A stretch of DNA of 64,000 bases, taken from Microbacterium sulfonylureivorans. GTDB lineage: Bacteria; Actinomycetota; Actinomycetes; Actinomycetales; Microbacteriaceae. Under the pieces are notes generated by a model that searched no databases, was not told the DNA's origin, and saw nothing but the letters and a program-made list of their open reading frames with translations. Position numbers and translations under genes: made by a program. Shown here piece by piece: positions 1 through 8,739 of this stretch. The stretch is from positions 744,001-808,000 of the forward strand of contig NZ_RJAD01000002.1 in NCBI RefSeq assembly GCF_003999995.1, written 5' to 3'. How positions within the stretch are numbered: the stretch's first letter is position 1; each line of letters starts with the position of its first letter.

Positions 1-168
1 GAGCCCGAAGAAGGTGAGCAGCAGCGCCGTGGACGCGATGAGCAGGAACTCGCTCGGCACCGGCGCGAGCACGCGACCGAGCGACACGCGAGCAGCGAGA
101 CCGCGCCGCGCGGGAGGATCAGGCGGGGTCGTCGGTGCCGGTCGGGTCCGCGACTGCGTCGTGCTCAT
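1..168 (-). CDS. ftsW: FtsW, lipid II polymerase of the divisome (N-terminus only, cut by window edge)
   Basis: Only the first 56 codons are present; the gene continues beyond position 1. The start ATG at 168 gives MSTTQSRTR, then a Pro/Arg-rich cytoplasmic leader of about 35 residues and the first membrane helix (FLLIASTALLLTFFGL). FtsW is a SEDS-family peptidoglycan polymerase acting at the septum together with FtsI. The start lies 50 bp inside the end of murD in another frame, so translation is probably coupled. Assignment rests on position (directly after murD, the usual dcw place) and on the typical first helix; a start at the GTG near 75 would avoid most of the overlap and cannot be excluded. 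Confidence 0.8.
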   Translation of the reverse strand, partial: MSTTQSRTRPAPTTPPDPPARRGLAARVSLGRVLAPVPSEFLLIASTALLLTFFGL

Positions 169-1672
169 CGTCGGCCCCCGTTCCGATCCGTTCCCTCACC
201 GCTGCCGCGAATCGTCGGCCCCGGTCCGCGTAGGACGCGAACTGGTCGAAGGATGCCGCGGCGGGGGCGAGCAGAACAACGTCCCCGTCACGCGCGATCC
301 CGGCCGCCAGCTCGACGACCCGCGTCATGACCTCTTCAGTCTCGACGCCGTCGACCTCGATCAGGGGCACCCCCGGCGCGTGTCGCGAGAACGCCGTGAC
401 GACGGCCGTGCGGTCGGCGCCGATCACGATCGCCGCTTTCGCCTGCGCGCCGCGTCCTGCGACGAGGTCGGCGATGTCCACTCCCTTGAGGAGCCCTCCC
501 ACGATCCAGACCGCGCCGGGGAAGGCGGTCAGCGAGGACGCGGCCGCGTGGGGGTTCGTGGCCTTGGAGTCGTCGACCCATGTGACGCCCTCGTGCCGCG
601 CGACGACCTCGATGCGGTGCGGGTCGAGGCGGAAGCCTCGAAGCGCCGACCGGATGTCGGCGGGAGTGACGCCGAGCGAGCGCGCGAGGGCGGCCGCGGC
701 GAGGATGTTCGCGGCGATGTGCGGTGCGGAGAGGCCGAGTTCGGCGAGCTCGGCGACGGTCGTCAGCTCGAGCGCGCTCGTCCGGCGGTCGTCGAGGAAC
801 GCGCGGTCGACGAGGATCCCGTCCACGACGCCGAGATCGCTCGGCCCCGGCACGCCGAGGTCGAAGCCGATCGCGCGCGCCCCCTCGACGACCTCGGCGT
901 CTTCGACCATGGCGCGGGTCGCGGCATCCGCCTTGTTGTACACGCAGGCGACGCGCGTGTTGTCGTACACGTGCGCCTTCGCGTCGCGGTAGGCCTCGAA
1001 CGAGCCGTGCCACTCGAGGTGGTCGTCGGCGAGGTTGAGGCAGACCGCCGCGTGCGGCGAGAGCGGGTCAGGACCGTCCTGCAGGCCGAGGTACCAGAGC
1101 TGGTGGCTCGACAGCTCGACCACGAGGGCGTCGAACCCGCCCGGATCGCGCACCGCGTCGAGCACGGGCGTGCCGATGTTGCCCACCGGGGCCGCCCGGA
1201 GTCCTCCTGCGACGAGCATCGCGGCCGTGAGGCGCGTGGTCGTCGTCTTGCCGTTCGTCCCCGTCACGAGGATCCAGTCGGCGGGAGTTCCGTCGGCGCG
1301 CACGACCTTGTCGCGCACGCGCCACGCCAGCTCGATGTCGCCCCAGAGCGCGGCATCCGACTGCTGCACCCAGGAGATGAGCGGATGCCCCGGCGCGAAG
1401 CCCGGAGAGGCGACGACGACGTCGGGTGCGAAGTCGGCGAGCTCCTGCGGCACGGTGTCGAGCCGACCGGTCCACAGGCGCGCGCCGATCACGGGGATCA
1501 GCCGCGCGTACTCCTCGTCGGCGCGCTCGGTGACGACGAGCACGTCGGCGCCGAGCTCGGCCAGCGTGTCGGCGGCGGAGAAGCCGGTGACCGAGAGCCC
1601 GAGCACGGCGACGCGCAGGCCCCTCCAGTCCGCGTGCCAGCTCGTGAGGGCGTGCAGGCGTTCGGCGGTCAT
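119..1672 (-). CDS. murD: UDP-N-acetylmuramoylalanine--D-glutamate ligase
   Basis: MurD adds D-glutamate to UDP-MurNAc-L-Ala in cytoplasmic murein precursor synthesis. The protein (517 residues) has the N-terminal nucleotide-sugar domain (VAVLGLSVTG, about residues 21-30), the Mur-ligase ATP loop GTNGKTTTT around 138-146, a central ATPase domain and a C-terminal ligase domain with DDSKATNPHA. The ATG at 1672 forms an ATGA overlap with the mraY stop; an in-frame ATG at 1687 is the alternative and would add five residues. It is preceded by mraY and followed by ftsW, whose start is embedded in its last 50 bp. Length and motifs are normal for the family. Confidence 0.95.
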   Translation of the reverse strand: MTAERLHALTSWHADWRGLRVAVLGLSVTGFSAADTLAELGADVLVVTERADEEYARLIPVIGARLWTGRLDTVPQELADFAPDVVVASPGFAPGHPLISWVQQSDAALWGDIELAWRVRDKVVRADGTPADWILVTGTNGKTTTTRLTAAMLVAGGLRAAPVGNIGTPVLDAVRDPGGFDALVVELSSHQLWYLGLQDGPDPLSPHAAVCLNLADDHLEWHGSFEAYRDAKAHVYDNTRVACVYNKADAATRAMVEDAEVVEGARAIGFDLGVPGPSDLGVVDGILVDRAFLDDRRTSALELTTVAELAELGLSAPHIAANILAAAALARSLGVTPADIRSALRGFRLDPHRIEVVARHEGVTWVDDSKATNPHAAASSLTAFPGAVWIVGGLLKGVDIADLVAGRGAQAKAAIVIGADRTAVVTAFSRHAPGVPLIEVDGVETEEVMTRVVELAAGIARDGDVVLLAPAAASFDQFASYADRGRRFAAAVRERIGTGADDEHDAVADPTGTDDPA

Positions 1673-2781
1673 GTCTGGGAGAGCCATTCGACGTAGAAGA
1701 ATCCGACGCCCGACACCGCGAGGAGACCTGCGATGATCCACATGCGCACGACGATCGTGATCTCGGGCCAGCCGCGCATCTCGAGGTGGTGGTGGAGCGG
1801 GCTCATGAGGAACAGACGCTTGCCGCGCGTGGCCTTGAAGTAGAGGCGCTGCAGGATGACCGAGCCCGTCGGGATGACGTAGACCCCGGCGACGAGGACG
1901 AGCAGCAGCTCGGTGCGGGTGAGGATCGCCATCGCCGCCAGGACGCCGCCGATCGCCATCGAGCCGACGTCGCCCATGAAGACCTTCGCCTTCGGAGCGT
2001 TCCACCACAGGAAGCCGACGAGGGCGCCGACGAACGAGGCCGACACGATCGCGAGGTCGAAGGGGTTCGGCGTCGGATAGCACGCCGACGCCGCCGCAGC
2101 CGAGAGCCCGTCACCGCCCCAGCAGGCCTGGTTGAACTGCCAGAACGCGATCAGGCTGTACGCGCCCGTGACGAAGATGCCGGCGCCTGCGGCGAGCCCG
2201 TCGAGCCCGTCCGCGAGGTTGACCGAGTTCGACGTCGCCACGCCGATGAAGCCCACCCACGCGAGGTAGAGCAGCCAGCCGAGGATCGGGCCGAGCGCCA
2301 TGAACGAGAGGACCTGGATGTCGCGGAAGACCGAGACGTACGCGGACGCCGGAGTCTCGCCCCACGCATTGGGGAAGTTGAGGGCGACGATGCCGAACGG
2401 GACCACGACGAGGATCTGGCCGACGATCTTCCGCCAGCCGCTGAGCCCCAGGCTGCGCTGACTGCGCACCTTCATGTAGTCGTCGATGAACCCGACCGCG
2501 CCCAGGCCGACCATCATCCAGATGACCAGCAGGCCCGAGATCGTGGGCGGGTTGTTGCCCGTGTAGCCGCCGACCAGGTAGCCGACGATCGTGCCGACGA
2601 TGAAGATCGTGCCGCCCATCGTGGGCGTGCCGCGCTTCGCGTGGTGGTTCGGGTTGCGGATGTCCTCCGGCGTGCGGATGACCTGCCCCCAGCCCCACTT
2701 GCGGAAGAGCCGCAGGAAGACGGGGGTGAGGAAGAGCGTGAATGCCAGCGAGATCGCTGCCGCCGTCAGGAGTGATCTCAC
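1669..2781 (-). CDS. mraY: Phospho-N-acetylmuramoyl-pentapeptide-transferase
   Basis: MraY transfers phospho-MurNAc-pentapeptide to undecaprenyl phosphate, making lipid I at the inner face of the membrane. The 370-residue product has about ten hydrophobic helices and the family motifs HAKRGTPTMGG in the first cytoplasmic loop, NLADGLDGLAAG in the middle and PLHHHLEMRGWPE near the C-terminus. The GTG start at 2781 overlaps the murF stop as GTGA, and its own stop overlaps the murD start, so the three genes are translationally coupled. An in-frame extension upstream has no membrane-protein character and is rejected. Confidence 0.96.
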   Translation of the reverse strand: MRSLLTAAAISLAFTLFLTPVFLRLFRKWGWGQVIRTPEDIRNPNHHAKRGTPTMGGTIFIVGTIVGYLVGGYTGNNPPTISGLLVIWMMVGLGAVGFIDDYMKVRSQRSLGLSGWRKIVGQILVVVPFGIVALNFPNAWGETPASAYVSVFRDIQVLSFMALGPILGWLLYLAWVGFIGVATSNSVNLADGLDGLAAGAGIFVTGAYSLIAFWQFNQACWGGDGLSAAAASACYPTPNPFDLAIVSASFVGALVGFLWWNAPKAKVFMGDVGSMAIGGVLAAMAILTRTELLLVLVAGVYVIPTGSVILQRLYFKATRGKRLFLMSPLHHHLEMRGWPEITIVVRMWIIAGLLAVSGVGFFYVEWLSQT

Positions 2782-4202
2782 GAGAACGATTCTCCCAGAC
2801 GATCGCCCAGGAACCGCAGACCCGCCGAGTTCGAGGACTTCACGAGCACTCGGTCTCCGTCGCGCAGCTCGCCCTGCAGGTAGTCGAACGCCTCGTCGGC
2901 CGTCGCGAAGAAGACCGCCTCGGCGTCCCACGACCCCTGCGCGACGGCTTCGAGATACATCCGCCGGGCATCGGGGCCGATGACGACGATGCGCTGGATG
3001 CCGAGACGCACCGCGAGCAGACCGACACGGTCGTGCTCCTCCTCGGCGTGCTCGCCGAGCTCGCTCATGGCGCCGAGGACCGCGACCGTGCGCTCGCCGG
3101 GACCGGTGATCTGGGCCAGGGTGCGGAGGGCCGCTGCCATCGAGTCGGGACTGGCGTTGTACGCGTCGTTGATGATCCGGATGCGCTCCGAGCCCATCGG
3201 CTGCATGCGCCAGCGCTCCGCGATCTCGACCGTCTCGAGGCGCTCGATGCAGTCGGCGAGCGAGACGCCCAGCGCGGTCGCGGCGGCGATCGCGGCGAGG
3301 GCGTTCATCACGTGGTGCTCGCCGAGCACTCGCAGACGCAGGGGCGCGGTCACGCCGGCGGCGGTGACGAGGCACGTGGTGCCGGATGCCGTCACCACGA
3401 CGTCGTCGGCACGCACCTCGGCCCCCGGGCCGCGGCCGAACCAGCGCACCGCGACGCCGCGCTCCGCGGCGAGCGGCGCCATGGCCGCCACGCGCGAGTC
3501 GTCGGCGTTGAGGACGGCCAGCCCGCCGGGGCGGATCGCACGCACGAGCTCGGACTTCGCCGCGAACGTCGCCTCGATGCCGCCGAAGCCGCCGGCGTGG
3601 GCCATGCCGACCATGAGGACGATCCCGACGTCGGGCTCGACGAGGCCGGCCAGGCGCGCGATCTCGCCCGGCGCGCTCGCGCCGAACTCGCTCACCAGGA
3701 ACTCGGTCGTCTCGGTGAGGCGCAGCATGGTCAGCGGCGCGCCGACCTCGTTGTTGAAAGAGGCCTTCGGCGACACCGTCTCGCCCTCGCCTTCGAGGAT
3801 GCGCGCGAGGAGGTTCTTCGTGGTGGTCTTGCCGTTGGAGCCGGTGATCCCGACGGCGCGGAGGGCTCCGGCATTCCGCACCCTGGCGACGACGTCGCGG
3901 GCGAGGTCGGCGAGGGCGTCGACCGCACCCGGAACGACGATCTGGGTGATGGTCCCCGCGCCCTCTGCCTCGACGATGTGCTCCACGATCGCGATCGCCG
4001 CACCGGCCTCGGCGGCTGCGGCGACGAAGCGGTGGCCGTCGGTCTCCTCGCCGGGCTTGGCGACGAACACGTCGCCGGGTCCGATGAGCCGGGAATCGGT
4101 GTCGACCGTCCCGGACACGACGGTGTCGAGCGTGTCGCCGGGCGCGAGCACGACATCTCCCCCGACGGCGCGGGCGAGCTGGGCGATGGTGAGGGCGATC
4201 AT
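2778..4202 (-). CDS. murF: UDP-N-acetylmuramoyl-tripeptide--D-alanyl-D-alanine ligase
   Basis: MurF completes the stem peptide by adding D-Ala-D-Ala. The 474-residue protein starts MIALTIAQLARAVGG, carries the ATP loop GITGSNGKTTTKN near residue 120 (the MurF form), and keeps the later NDAYNASPDSM motif typical of MurF rather than MurE. It begins 25 bp after ftsI. In most bacteria murE lies between ftsI and murF; here there is no room for it. Whether the diamino acid at position 3 is added by a murE elsewhere cannot be seen from this window. Confidence 0.95.
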   Translation of the reverse strand: MIALTIAQLARAVGGDVVLAPGDTLDTVVSGTVDTDSRLIGPGDVFVAKPGEETDGHRFVAAAAEAGAAIAIVEHIVEAEGAGTITQIVVPGAVDALADLARDVVARVRNAGALRAVGITGSNGKTTTKNLLARILEGEGETVSPKASFNNEVGAPLTMLRLTETTEFLVSEFGASAPGEIARLAGLVEPDVGIVLMVGMAHAGGFGGIEATFAAKSELVRAIRPGGLAVLNADDSRVAAMAPLAAERGVAVRWFGRGPGAEVRADDVVVTASGTTCLVTAAGVTAPLRLRVLGEHHVMNALAAIAAATALGVSLADCIERLETVEIAERWRMQPMGSERIRIINDAYNASPDSMAAALRTLAQITGPGERTVAVLGAMSELGEHAEEEHDRVGLLAVRLGIQRIVVIGPDARRMYLEAVAQGSWDAEAVFFATADEAFDYLQGELRDGDRVLVKSSNSAGLRFLGDRLGESFS

Positions 4203-4227
4203 GAGGTCTCCGGCCGGATCGGAAGCG

Positions 4228-6015
4228 TCACCCGAACTTGGGCAACAGCTTCGGCGCCGTCGTCGAGGGCATGACGCGGTATGTCTTGAGAACCTGGGTC
4301 ATGGCCTTCTGGAACGCGGTCGCGTTGGCCGCAGACGATGTTACCTTTTTGGGCTCGTCGAGCGTGACGACGACGACGTACTCGGGGTCGTCGGCGGGCG
4401 CGAACCCGACCATCGTCGTGTAGTACACGCCCGCCTTGTATCCGCCGTTGACGAGGTCCGCCTTCTCGCCGGTTCCCGTCTTGCCGGCGATGCGGTAGCC
4501 CGGGATCTCCACCGCCTTCGCGTACGGCGCCTGGAGGAAGACGTTCTCCAGCATCGCCCGCACCTGAGTCGACGTGGACTCGCTGATGACGCGAGTCGGC
4601 TCCGGGAGATCGGGCTCGACGACGGTGCCGTCGGCCTCGGTGCACGATTCGATCAGCGACAGCGGCATCCGCACGCCGCCGTTGGCGATCGCGGCGTACG
4701 CGCCGGCGAGTTCGGGCATGGTGGTGGTCAGACCCTGTCCGAACGAGGTGTTGTAGGTCGTCTGCGCGCCCCACTCGTCGACGGGATGGATCTCGCCCTT
4801 CTCCTCGCCGGGGAAGCCGACCGCGGATCCTGCTCCGATGCCGAACCGCTGGAAGTAGTCGAAGCGAGTCGCCGCGGGGACCTTCTCGCTGAACTTGGAG
4901 ATGCCCGCGTTCGACGAGTCGATCAGCACGCCGGCGAGCGTGTACGTGTACGCGGGATGCTGGAACGCGTCGCGCACCCGCGCCCCGCCGGGGAAGTTCT
5001 CGAGACCCGACGCGACCACGGTGGACCCGGGCGTCTGTCCCCCGGCGTCGATCACGGTCGCGGCCGTCAGCGCCTTGAACGTCGAGCCGGGCTCGAACGT
5101 GCCCTCGAAGATCTTGCTGCCGCGGACGTCGTCGCCCTGGCCGCCCGGATCGTTGGGGTCGACCGTGGGGTACTCCGCCGCCGCGCGGATCTTGCCCGTC
5201 GCGGTCTCCACGACGAGGACGGCGCCGCGCTCCGCGCGCATGGTGGCGACCTGCTCGCCGATGAGCTGCTGCAGGTACCACTGCAGGTCGCGGTTGATCG
5301 TGAGCTCGAGCGTGCCGCCGTCGACGGCGGGCTGCTGGATCTCGGTGCCCGGGATCACGACCCCGTCCTTGCCCTTCTGGTAGGCGAGCTTGCCGTCCGT
5401 TGCCGTGAGGCAGTCGTCGTACGACTTCTCGAGCCCCTCGAGAGCGTCGCCGTCGGTGCCGACGAAGCCGACGAGGTTGCCCGCGACGGCGCCGTCGGGG
5501 TAGGAGCGGGACGGATGCTGCAGGCACGCGATGTACGGCACGCCGAGGTCCGCGAGGTCGCGATACTGCTGTGTGCTGACACGATTCTTCAGCTCGGCGA
5601 AGCGAGAATTCGGGTCTTCGGCAAGGGCGGCGGCCACGATCGCCAGCACGTCGTCGGGCGTCTGCCCGGTGATCGCGGCCACCTCGGCCGACACGTCGAT
5701 CCAGGGATCGGCCTTCGACTTCCCCAGCTCGATCTCCTCGTCGATCTGCGAGATCAGGAGCGGATCGAGCTGGCAGTCGTACTGCAGGATGCTGCCGGCC
5801 AGCGTCTGTCCGGTCTCGTCGACGATCGGCCCCCGGGTGCCGTGGAGCGTCTGCGACCCGCGGAGCGCGATCTCGAGGGAGTCCGAGACGTGCTCGTCGG
5901 CGTTCACCACCTGGATGTCGACCAGGCGGACGATGAATCCGGCGAGCACCGCCAGGACCACCGCGAGTGCGACGACGGTCCGACGGCGCGGACTTCGGGT
6001 GCTGCGTGTCGTCAT
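4228..6015 (-). CDS. ftsI: Septal penicillin-binding protein (FtsI / PBP3 type transpeptidase)
   Basis: This class B transpeptidase crosslinks septal murein. The 595-residue product has a short basic N-terminus, one membrane helix (about 13-33), a dimerisation domain and a C-terminal transpeptidase domain with all three active-site motifs: STFK with Ser311, SSN at 367-369, and KTG at 512-514. There are no PASTA domains. ATG 6015 is chosen because it directly precedes the basic segment and helix and lies 4 bp after the preceding ftsL-like stop; a longer in-frame extension would run antisense-like Arg/Ser sequence ahead of the helix. Confidence 0.95.
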   Translation of the reverse strand: MTTRSTRSPRRRTVVALAVVLAVLAGFIVRLVDIQVVNADEHVSDSLEIALRGSQTLHGTRGPIVDETGQTLAGSILQYDCQLDPLLISQIDEEIELGKSKADPWIDVSAEVAAITGQTPDDVLAIVAAALAEDPNSRFAELKNRVSTQQYRDLADLGVPYIACLQHPSRSYPDGAVAGNLVGFVGTDGDALEGLEKSYDDCLTATDGKLAYQKGKDGVVIPGTEIQQPAVDGGTLELTINRDLQWYLQQLIGEQVATMRAERGAVLVVETATGKIRAAAEYPTVDPNDPGGQGDDVRGSKIFEGTFEPGSTFKALTAATVIDAGGQTPGSTVVASGLENFPGGARVRDAFQHPAYTYTLAGVLIDSSNAGISKFSEKVPAATRFDYFQRFGIGAGSAVGFPGEEKGEIHPVDEWGAQTTYNTSFGQGLTTTMPELAGAYAAIANGGVRMPLSLIESCTEADGTVVEPDLPEPTRVISESTSTQVRAMLENVFLQAPYAKAVEIPGYRIAGKTGTGEKADLVNGGYKAGVYYTTMVGFAPADDPEYVVVVTLDEPKKVTSSAANATAFQKAMTQVLKTYRVMPSTTAPKLLPKFG

Positions 6016-6019
6016 GGGT

Positions 6020-6625
6020 TCAGTGTGTGCTCGGCGTGGGCAGTCCGTCGGTGAGCGGAGGCGGAGTGTTGGCGACTCCGCCGTTCTCGGCATCCGTGTC
6101 CGTGACGGGCGCCTCGACCGACTTGCCGTCGATCGTGGCATCCGGCGCCGTGACCAGCGGGGTGTCGGCGATCAGGGCATTGGGCACCGCGCCGCGGCCG
6201 ATGGCGTCGACCGACGAGGATCCGTACGAGACCTCGCCGGCGCCGAGGAGAGCGCCGTCGCTGAGGCGCAGATAGCTCGGCGACTCGTCGATGACCATCC
6301 CCAGCGCGGCCGCGTTGGCTGCGAGGTACTGCGGCGAGCTGAGTCCTGCGACGTCGTCGTAGAGGATCTGCTTCTGATACGTCAGATCGCGCTGCTGCTG
6401 AGCGAGCGCCGACAGCTCGTACGAGCTCTGCGTCGTCATGATCGACAGCGCCATCTGCGCGCCGGCGATGAGGAACGCCCCGAGCACGGCGACGACGCCG
6501 TACATGAGCTTGGGCCGACGGCGGCGGACCGGTGCCTCGACGGCCCGGAGCCGGCGGACCGGTGCGTCCCGGCGATCGGGAGCGACCGAGGGGGCGGTGC
6601 GCAGTGCGCTCGATGCGGTGCTCAT
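6020..6625 (-). CDS. ftsL: FtsL-like bitopic division protein
   Basis: A 201-residue bitopic protein between rsmH and ftsI, the standard position of ftsL. It has a basic cytoplasmic N-terminus (about 40 residues), a membrane helix at about 41-63, and a following segment ([21 protein letters not shown]) that could form the short coiled coil expected of FtsL. The remaining 100 residues are a Ser/Thr/Pro/Ala-rich extracellular tail, making it roughly twice the length of E. coli FtsL. The ATG overlaps the rsmH stop (ATGA). FtsL sequences diverge strongly, so the call rests on topology and gene order. Confidence 0.8.
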   Translation of the reverse strand: MSTASSALRTAPSVAPDRRDAPVRRLRAVEAPVRRRRPKLMYGVVAVLGAFLIAGAQMALSIMTTQSSYELSALAQQQRDLTYQKQILYDDVAGLSSPQYLAANAAALGMVIDESPSYLRLSDGALLGAGEVSYGSSSVDAIGRGAVPNALIADTPLVTAPDATIDGKSVEAPVTDTDAENGGVANTPPPLTDGLPTPSTH

Positions 6626-7575
6626 GCGTCGGCCCTCAGTCGCTCCGCGGCGCGCAGGCGCACCGGTGTGGCTCGCGGGTTGACGGCGCGCTCCTCGTCG
6701 GAGGCCAGCTCGGCGCCCTTGACGAGGAGCTTGAACCGAGGCGCGTGCTCGGGGAGCTCGACGGGAAGCCCGGCCGGCGCGGTGGAGGCCGAGGCATCCG
6801 CGAGCGCGCGCTTGACGAGGCGATCCTCGAGCGACTGGTACGCGAGCACGACGATGCGCCCGCCGACCGGGAGGACTCCGAGTGCGGCCGGGATCGCCCG
6901 CTCGAGCACCGACAGCTCGCGGTTCACCTCGATGCGCAGTGCCTGGAACACCCTCTTCGCGGGATGGCCCGTGCGCTGCGCCGCATACGGCGTCGCCGCG
7001 ACGAGGATCTCGACGAGTCGGCCGGACCGCTCGATCGGCGCCTCGACGCGCGCCGCGATGATGGCCCGGGCGTACCGACCGGCGAGCTTCTCCTCGCCGT
7101 ATCGCTCGAAGATCCTGCGCAGGTCGCCCTCGCCGTACGTCGCGACGATGTCGGCCGCGGTCGTTCCGGCGGACTGATCCATCCGCATGTCGAGCGGGGC
7201 GTCCTTGGAGTACGCGAACCCGCGTTCGGCCTCGTCGAGCTGCAGGGAGGACACGCCGAGGTCGAACAGGATGCCGTCGGCCGCCGCATACCCGGCCGAC
7301 GCGACCGCCTCGGCGATGCCGTCGTAGACCGTGTGCACGAGTGTCACCCGATCGCCGAATCGCGCCAGGCGCTCGCCCGCGATGCGCAGCGCGTCGGTGT
7401 CGCGGTCGAGACCGACCAGGCGGATGCCCGGGAAACGCTCGAGGAAGGCCTCGGAGTGGCCGCCCATGCCGAGTGTCGCGTCGACGAAGACGGCGCCGTC
7501 GCGCTGCAGGGCCGGTCCGAGCAGCTCGGCACAGCGGTCGAGGAGGACGGGAGTGTGGATGTCGCGCAGATTCAT
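6622..7575 (-). CDS. rsmH: 16S rRNA (cytosine(1402)-N(4))-methyltransferase
   Basis: RsmH (formerly MraW) methylates N4 of C1402 in the decoding centre of 16S rRNA using S-adenosylmethionine. The 317-residue protein has the expected start [14 protein letters not shown], the SAM loop [14 protein letters not shown], and [18 protein letters not shown] followed by PLDMRMD. The ATG at 7575 matches the family N-terminus; an in-frame ATG at 7614 has a closer GGAG and remains possible. It follows mraZ and overlaps the next gene by 4 bp, in the standard dcw arrangement. Confidence 0.95.
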   Translation of the reverse strand: MNLRDIHTPVLLDRCAELLGPALQRDGAVFVDATLGMGGHSEAFLERFPGIRLVGLDRDTDALRIAGERLARFGDRVTLVHTVYDGIAEAVASAGYAAADGILFDLGVSSLQLDEAERGFAYSKDAPLDMRMDQSAGTTAADIVATYGEGDLRRIFERYGEEKLAGRYARAIIAARVEAPIERSGRLVEILVAATPYAAQRTGHPAKRVFQALRIEVNRELSVLERAIPAALGVLPVGGRIVVLAYQSLEDRLVKRALADASASTAPAGLPVELPEHAPRFKLLVKGAELASDEERAVNPRATPVRLRAAERLRADA

Positions 7576-7680
7576 CGTCGTCTCGGACTCCGCTCCCTCG
7601 GCCCTGATCCCCATCCGCTCCGACCTGGCACCGGGGAAGTGGTGTCAGGGCACGAGCAGCTGGGAGTCGGGGCCGAGGGC

Positions 7681-8112
7681 TCAGAACAGGCCCGGAATCA
7701 CCTCCTGCTCCAGCTCGGCGTAGTTCTCTTCGTTCGCCTCGGCGTAGGTGTTCCACGCGTCGGCGTTCCAGATCTCGGCGTGGGCGCCCACGCCGGTGAC
7801 GACGAGGTCGCGCTCCAGGCCTGCGTAGGCGCGCAGCGGAGGGGGGATCGTGATGCGGTTCTGACTGTCGGGCTTCTCGGCGCTCGCGCCGGAGAGGAAC
7901 ATGCGCAGGAAGTCACGGGCCTGCTTGTTGGCCAGCGGCGCCTCGCGGATGCGCTCGTGCACCCGCTCGAACTCCTGCGCGCTGAAGACGTAGAGGCAGC
8001 GGTCCTGACCACGTGTCACGACGACGCCCCCGCCCAGATCATCTCGGAACTTGGCCGGGAGGATGACGCGGCCCTTGTCGTCGAGCTTCGGAGTGTGCGT
8101 GCCCAACAGCAT
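7681..8112 (-). CDS. mraZ: Transcriptional regulator MraZ
   Basis: MraZ is the first gene of the dcw operon and in other bacteria binds repeats in its own promoter to control the cluster. The 143-residue protein has two SpoVT/AbrB-like halves: [23 protein letters not shown] at the N-terminus and the second [18 protein letters not shown] half in the middle. The C-terminus ends in an acidic stretch. Length and start fit the family. Three phased box sequences lie 43-68 bp upstream of the start. Confidence 0.96.
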   Translation of the reverse strand: MLLGTHTPKLDDKGRVILPAKFRDDLGGGVVVTRGQDRCLYVFSAQEFERVHERIREAPLANKQARDFLRMFLSGASAEKPDSQNRITIPPPLRAYAGLERDLVVTGVGAHAEIWNADAWNTYAEANEENYAELEQEVIPGLF

Positions 8113-8154
8113 CGGTACACCACACCCCCTTCATCCGGCCCCCCGGGATGTACG

Positions 8155-8180
8155 CCACTTTACTCCACTTCCCTCCACTT
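8155..8180 (-). promoter_or_regulatory. Three MraZ boxes upstream of mraZ
   Basis: On the minus strand AAGTGG occurs three times at exact 10-bp spacing (plus-strand CCACTT at 8155-8160, 8165-8170 and 8175-8180). Phased repeats with a GTGG core just upstream of mraZ are the known architecture of MraZ operators, so this is the likely autoregulatory site of the division operon. The binding itself is inferred. Confidence 0.75.
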
Positions 8181-8250
8181 TGTCACTCATTCATGGCGCG
8201 CCGGCTCCCCCGCGCCCCATTCGGGCCGAGGGAGGGCCGAATCCGGGCAA

Positions 8251-8281
8251 AGAAAAAGCACCGACCCGGAGGTCGGTGCTT
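8251..8281 (-). terminator. Rho-independent terminator of the DUF3040 gene
   Basis: A perfect 11-bp stem (8256-8266 with 8271-8281) closes a 4-base loop, and on the minus strand the stem is followed by TTTTTCTTT. It lies 29 bp past the stop of the upstream minus-strand gene and ahead of the mraZ promoter, isolating the dcw operon. Confidence 0.85.
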
Positions 8282-8309
8282 GTCTTCCGGCGTCAGCGGA
8301 TGGAGCGGA

Positions 8310-8675
8310 TCAGCGCTCCCCCTGCCTCTTGTCCCAGCGGTTGTTCATGCGGTCCATGAACGAGGACCCCTGCCGGGCGGCCGCGGGCTTCTCAGGTTCG
8401 ACCCGGACGTGACCGGAGCCGCGCGTGGGGGTCGCCGCGAGCAGAACACCCACGAGCATGACGACGAAGCCGATCACACCCACGAAGATGAGCTGCTGCG
8501 AGACGCCGACGATCAGACCGCCGAGCCCGAGCAGCACCAGGACCGTGCCGTACACGATGTTGCGGTAGCTGAGGCTGCGCCCATCCCGGGGCGCGCTGAC
8601 GACGTCAGCGTCGTTGCGCATCAGATGGCGTTCCATCTCGTCGAGCAGACGCTGCTCCTGTTCGGAGAGTGGCAT
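8310..8675 (-). CDS. DUF3040 membrane protein
   Basis: A 121-residue protein beginning MPLSEQEQRLLDEMERHLMR, the signature opening of the actinobacterial DUF3040 family, followed by two membrane helices (about 38-60 and 62-82) and a basic cytoplasmic C-terminus. Family members are conserved next to the dcw cluster in actinobacteria; no biochemical role is established. A purine-rich AGAGGGGG lies just before the ATG, and a possible -10 TAGAAT lies about 30 bp further up. It is divergent from the prenyl synthase and ends in a strong terminator. Confidence 0.9.
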   Translation of the reverse strand: MPLSEQEQRLLDEMERHLMRNDADVVSAPRDGRSLSYRNIVYGTVLVLLGLGGLIVGVSQQLIFVGVIGFVVMLVGVLLAATPTRGSGHVRVEPEKPAAARQGSSFMDRMNNRWDKRQGER

Positions 8676-8727
8676 GCATCCCCCTCTTTAGCTCGCTTGG
8701 GACGATTCTACGCGTGCCGTAGATCAC

Positions 8728-8733
8728 TAGGCT
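8728..8733 (+). promoter_or_regulatory. -10 element TAGGCT, leaderless start of the prenyl synthase
   Basis: TAGGCT ends 6 bases before the GTG at 8740 and no Shine-Dalgarno sequence fits between them, so the transcript probably begins at or next to the start codon. Confidence 0.6.
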
Positions 8734-8739
8734 AGGCCC

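Noticed and set aside
2778..4202. The Mur ligase after ftsI as MurE
   Set aside because: GITGSNGKTTTKN and NDAYNASPDSM are MurF features; the MurE-type diamino-acid loop was not seen.
2742..6054. Long plus-strand frames opposite murF and ftsI
   Set aside because: Antisense to genes with intact catalytic motifs and no ribosome sites or domains of their own.
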